64,000 bases of DNA from Scenedesmus sp. ARA3. Lineage: Eukaryota > Chlorophyta > Chlorophyceae > Sphaeropleales > Scenedesmaceae. The stretch covers positions 97,296-161,295 of the forward strand of contig RWJK01001312.1 in NCBI GenBank assembly GCA_004335835.1. Direction: 5' to 3'. Positions 59,675-64,000 of this stretch are shown here, piece after piece; within the stretch, counting starts at the first letter, position 1, and each line of letters opens with the position of its first letter. The notes beneath the pieces were generated by a model, which saw only the letters and a program-made list of their open reading frames with translations, was not told the origin of the DNA and made no database searches. The position numbers and the translations under genes are program-made.

Positions 59675-60260
59675 ACGCAGCACTCTGCTGCTGCTACACG
59701 TGCAAGCCCCTTGGATGTCATGTGCTGGTGGTTGTCACTGCCAGATGTGGCTTGAGCGCAGCACTGTGCTGCTACACGTGCAAGCCCCTTGGCTGTCATG
59801 CGTAGGTGGTCAGCATAACGGTTATCACCGCTAGCTGTGGCTTGAGCGCAGCACCACTCTGCTGCTTCACGTGCAAGCCCCTTGGCTGTTATGTGCTGGT
59901 GGTTGTGCCTGCCAGCTGCGGCGTGAGCGCAGCACTGTGCTGCTACACCTGCGAGCCCCTTGGATGTCATGTGCTGGTGGTTGTGCCTGCTAGCTGTGGC
60001 GTGAGCGCAGCACTCTGCTGCTACATGTGCAAGCAGCTTGGCTGTCATGTGCTGGTGGTTATCACTGCTAGCTGTGGCGTGAGTGCAGCACTCTGCTGCA
60101 ACACCTGCAGGCCCCTTGGCTGTCATGCGTAGGTGGTCAGCATAACCGTTACCACCGCTGGCTGTGGCGTGAGTGCAGCACGCCGCTGTTACACGTGCAA
60201 GCAGCTTGGCTGTCATGTGCTGGTGGTCGCCCCTGCTAGCTGTGGCGTGAGCGCATGAGC
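59675..60260 (+). repeat. Minisatellite, about 8 copies of a 76-91 bp unit
   Basis: Units contain GCTACACGTGCAAGCCCCTTGG, TGTCATGTGCTGGTGGTTGT and AGCTGTGGCGTGAGCGCAGC. They start near 59690, 59769, 59867, 59940, 60021, 60099, 60188 and 60264, with variant units carrying GCGTAGGTGGTCAGCATAACGG. It starts right after the GILT2 stop, so it probably lies in its 3' UTR. Long open frames on both strands are by-products of the repetition. Confidence 0.85.
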
Positions 60261-63200
60261 TCCACTGTTACACGTGCAAGCCACTTGGCCGTCACAAGCA
60301 GCTATCATGTGCGGATGGTTCTGGCCAGATATCAAGTGTGCCAGTTCCAGTAAGAAGTCACCTGCTGTCATGGGCTTGGAACAGGACGCAACGGCAGCTG
60401 AGGCCGCAAGATGCCAGCTGCAGCTAGGGCCGCATGGATGCCAGCTGCAGCACTTGGTTGCGGCTGTGCAGCGTGCATTTGGAGGCCGTGGTGGCTGGCG
60501 TGTGCTGTGCATGATGCGCTGTGTGATGCGCGACATGTAGATGATGTATGTATTGCTTGTGATCATTGGTCTGCGAATTGCTGGTCTTGTTATCAGGTGT
60601 TTGAGTTTTGGGCTGTGAATAGGTTGTAGACATCGCTGGAATCAGGATACAGGCTGTAGCCAATGTTGAACGACAGATGTTGCGCACATGTGGTCAATTA
60701 GGGTTCTCAGGCCCTGTTCAGGGACTGTGTCTGTGCTGCAGTTGATTACAGCATACCATGCTCTGATTACGGCATGCATGGCAATGCTGACGCCACCTGT
60801 GACCATGCAGTGCATGCTGTACATGAATTTTTGTACATGTTGGGGTAACGGGGCTATGCAGAAATGCTGCAAAAGCAGTCTTCACTACCACGGTTCTTGG
60901 AGGACCATACAAGCGCCAGCTGCAGTTGGGGGAACCATACTACTAGAGCATGATGGAACAGATGCAGCAATGCTGAAGGTAGAGCCGTTGGCATATTAAT
61001 CAGATAAGCAATGCATGCATGCGGAAGTTGCTGCATTGACAAGTGGCAGTTCTCCGCCATCTTAGCAGCTGTGCTGTGTTGTACAGCCGCCTGTCGGCCA
61101 CAGGCTGTCAGGTGGTTGTGTTGTGTGTTTTTGGTCCACATATACTTATGGTGTTCCTCAGAAGGCTCTTGGCGCAGCCGTACAGCTCTGCAATTTGACC
61201 AAAAGGTAATGCTGCAGCTGTGGCGTTGATGCTATGGCTTGATGGGTAACATGATGATGATGATGCTGCAGCTGTGTCTTCAACACTTTGTGCCTGAGCA
61301 TGATGTTACATAAGAAGAACGCGTGCGCAACGCATCAAAACGCATGCATTTGAGCATGCACAACCGTACATGGAGATGCAGATGAAATGCGGTTATGCAG
61401 ATGATCGACTGCAGCTCCTACAGCACTGCGCCACTGCCGGCAATGGCAGGACCACCTCAGCAGACACGGATGTACCGTACGCGCTGTGACAGCGCAAATG
61501 TGTCACCACACACATTTGTTAGCCCACACATGGATCAGCACACATGATGACGGCCGATGTTGTGAAGCGTGCCATCAGTTCAGCAGGCTGACGCAAACAG
61601 CATGAGCATTAACCGCAGCAGCCACATCGATGTAGGTGGCCCCTGGCTGTTGTTTGCAGCTACCGCAGTAGCAATGCGGCACAGTTGCAGTGCCTAGGAG
61701 ACCTGCACGGGACTCCATGCAACGAGCAACAGTGCATGAGTTGCAGCACACACAAACGTGACGCAGCACCTACGCAGGCGACGCTTTTTCCAACATCCAT
61801 TTGAAATGCATATGCGCAGCTGCAGCAGGCAGTGCACCCTTCTAAAAGGACACGCACATTGCGTGAAGACAGCAACATCCAGAGGTACATCATAAGGCAG
61901 ACATAACATATCTAAGATGGTCCCAGGACCTACATGTAACTGTCCTCTCTCATATCGCAGACATGCCAGAATGGCGTTTCATCAGCTCGAGGGCAATCAT
62001 CCCCAACCAACCCACCACAGAACAACCAGGAAGGAACAAGTAAATCCGTTTGTATGTAGATGCATATGCATGGTGTGTTGTGGCGCACCCAGTAGTGCAT
62101 GCTGCTGTCACCGTACAGCAGCAGATGTCTGGCTTGTGATAGCAGCCTTGGCAAGTGCTCTTCAATCACAACCCAAAGCAGCAGCGCATCCTTCAACAGT
62201 CCAACGGCACAGCGCTCACTGCGCCTGTGCAGTGCCTATAGCAAGCAGAGACTACCAGAACACGTGCCAGCAGAATAACACCACACAAGCAAATGCAACA
62301 TAAACACGCTGCCACCATGCCCACAGAACCACAAACCTCACATATCAGCCTGGCCAGTCAAACACCCGGCAACGTGTGCTCTGCTGTGCCCATATGAGCT
62401 AAGCTGCAGTGCCTACAGCAGCACAGCTGAGGTGCCTTTTCTTTCTGCACAGCTCGATTCTCGTTCAACATCCAGAAGTTGAAACCACCTTCCTGCTGTT
62501 GCTGCCTCAAGTGTGCATGCACACAATGGGGAGTGCAATCATGCAGATGCAGTCATGGCCAATGTGTGCCGCAGTGTGTGCTGCTTTGATGCAGTCAGAA
62601 TAAAGTAAATGAAGGACTGCATGCCGTTGCAGCAAAGCAATAGCAAAGCACACAGGTGCCCAGGCATCTCCGCAGAGCACAGCAAACAGAAAGTGCAGAT
62701 CTCAACTAGTAGGGTGCGCGACAGGCGCATTGTGCAAATCTCTGCTGCTGCCACTGCTGCTGCTGGCGGCATGGTTGAGTAAACGGCTGGCAGTCTCATA
62801 AAGAGAACGTGAGACAGCATGTATGTACATGAATACAGGCAATGTAAGTATGCTGCTCAGCGCGCTCCTGCTGCACAGTCATGAGCACAGCAGCAGCGCG
62901 CACCGTACCCAAAGCAACACATATCTCTGCACAGTACTAGTCCACTGCTGCCAATGCACAACATCTGCACTCCATGCCGACACTGGGGCGACAAGATCTG
63001 GCACAAGATATGAGACAGAATGTCTACCAGTGCTGCTGCCACCTGCTGCTGCTGCTGCTGCAGTGAGTTTGTGCCTGTGCCTGCAATTCAATGCTGCTGA
63101 GGATCAGGATATGTAGCCACTCTAGCAAGCCTTTGCAGGCCTGACATGAAATTGGTATGCTGTTCATAAGTATCAATCATTGACACCTTCATGGAGTGTG

Positions 63201-63504
63201 TTCTGAAGTACGTGATACAAAGTAGGTATGCAGGTATCAACAACACACTGAATGCGCTACGGGTACACACAGTTCCATTGCAAACATCAGTATATACACC
63301 TGCCACTGTAAAGCGGAGTAATGAGTTCAACACACAATCCGGCCATGTGGAAGCACTGCTCCACAACTCCGACAGGCAAACATTTGGAGCTCCCATAGAG
63401 GAAGCGCGCTGCACCAGTCACCCTTGTGCAGATGCACGCCGCGTATCGGTATGCCGCGTACCGGTATGCCAGTATGTCATGTTCATCCACGCTGCTACCT
63501 CACT
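60261..63504. other. Intergenic region, no gene supported
   Basis: This is 3.2 kb without a supportable gene on either strand. Local features: short ATG repeats at about 61251-61263, and a CTG run at 63043-63060. Frames are short and lack family signatures. Confidence 0.4.
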
Positions 63505-63740
63505 CACGGCCGTGTGCGAGCTGCATTGCGCCAAATGCTGTAGCTGGCCTCTTGTGCTGACACCTGTGCGTAATCCAGCAGCCCCAGCTGCGGCAGATTA
63601 CACAGCTGACTCATCACCCTCACGGCCGTGCGCGAGCTGCATTGCGCCAAATGCTGTAGCTGGCCTCTTGTGCTGATACCTGTGCGTAATCCAGAAGCCC
63701 CAGCTGCGGCAGATTACACAGGTGACTCATCACCTCATCG
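63505..63740 (-). repeat. Stop-codon echo of the second GDSL gene, 116 bp period
   Basis: The end of the gene (MSHLCNLPQLGLLDYAQ..., stop) recurs nearly unchanged, with the block CACGGCCGTG(T/C)GCGAGCTG at 63505 and 63621. Confidence 0.85.
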
Positions 63741-63850
63741 TACACGTACTGCCCCAGCTGCTCGTATGCAAACTGCGTCATGTGTAGGCCGTCATCCAGC
63801 CACCTGGAGCGCTCCTCCGGTGACATTTTGTAGAAGTCTAGGGGACCGGC
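63620..63850 (-). CDS. Last exon of a second SGNH/GDSL hydrolase (partial)
   Basis: 231 nt, phase 0, ending TGA, after a CTGCTGCTGCAG acceptor on the minus strand. It reads GPLDFYKMSPEERSRWLDDGLHMTQFAYEQLG, clearly paralogous to the last exon at 50697-50837 (MDFYNMDDAERSRWLDDGLHLTEFGYDVLG). The block V Asp/His are kept. The C-terminus is about 30 residues longer and includes sequence that was tandemly copied. Earlier exons lie beyond the window. Confidence 0.8.
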   Translation of the reverse strand, partial: AGPLDFYKMSPEERSRWLDDGLHMTQFAYEQLGQYVYDEVMSHLCNLPQLGLLDYAQVSAQEASYSIWRNAARARP

Positions 63851-63901
63851 CTGCAGCAGCAGCAGCAGCAGCAACATTCTCATCAGCAAGTCAAGGGCAG
63901 A

Positions 63902-63940
63902 GGGGTCGGGAGACATCTTGTAGAAGTGTAGGGCGCCGGT
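63902..63940 (-). repeat. Acceptor echo of the second GDSL gene's last exon
   Basis: On the minus strand, ACCGGCGCCCTACACTTCTA and onward reads TGALHFYKMSPDP, a copy of AGPLDFYKMSPEE, directly after a CTGCAG acceptor, 90 bp upstream of the real exon. Confidence 0.8.
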
Positions 63941-63942
63941 CT

Positions 63943-64000
<58 letters not shown>
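63941..64000 (+). repeat. CAG microsatellite at the window end
   Basis: Almost 20 uninterrupted CAG units (CTG in the sense of the minus-strand GDSL gene) run to the window edge. They sit directly upstream of the acceptor echo. Confidence 0.95.

Noticed and set aside
59509..60216. 235-codon minus-strand frame with Cys/His-rich repeats
   Set aside because: It is antisense to the last GILT2 exon and the minisatellite, with no plausible start context or family match.

Overview
The window is nuclear DNA of a green alga, most likely a core chlorophyte and possibly Scenedesmaceae/Sphaeropleales. That lineage call is inference. It rests on a plant-type gene complement with chlorophyte features: an SCD1-like DENN-WD40 protein, a plastid-type histidine enzyme, a calcium-binding type II NAD(P)H dehydrogenase and a PP2-A10-like protein. 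Other support is dense short introns, GTGAGT/GTGCGG-type donors, candidate TGTAA poly(A) signals, abundant CTG/CAG tracts and homopolymer (Ala/Gln/Ser) runs. I see no bacterial, organellar or viral genes and no convincing tRNA or rRNA.

Layout. 1-632: last exon of an unrecognised + strand gene. 3467-5858: small secreted Cys-rich protein (+). 7416-17851: SCD1-like DENN/WD40 gene (-), divergent from an intronless PP2-A10-like gene (+, 18344-20002). 21633-31066: 14-exon type II NAD(P)H dehydrogenase with a transit-peptide-like N-terminus and an EF-hand (+). 33815-34651: intronless imidazoleglycerol-phosphate dehydratase (-). 35134-37316: small protein with a possible ciliary (FAM183/CFAP144-like) C-terminus (+). 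39951-44349: F-box/LRR protein (-), divergent from a TPR protein (+, 44821-48489). 50697-52358: SGNH/GDSL hydrolase (-). 52747-53567: uncertain small - strand gene. 53950-56641 and 57343-59674: tandem pair of GILT-like secreted proteins (+). 59675-60260: minisatellite. 63620-64000: 3' end of a second SGNH/GDSL gene (-), running out of the window in a CAG tract. Exon models were built by hand from splice motifs and reading-frame phase. Where totals are exact multiples of three I say so.

The most striking signal is not a gene. Nearly every multi-exon gene, and one intronless gene, carries short tandem copies ('echoes') of its own coding-sequence boundaries. Segments of roughly 85-260 bp spanning an acceptor, donor, start or stop have been duplicated, and the extra copy always lies on the noncoding side: acceptor and start echoes upstream, donor and stop echoes downstream. 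I count about 50 copies. They look like surviving products of a general local tandem-duplication process, and they fill introns and 3' regions with in-frame relics of exons. The dehydrogenase gene is the richest example, with echoes at ten of its 14 coding exons. A second pattern is that CTG tracts, read in the sense of the gene, sit directly upstream of many acceptors.
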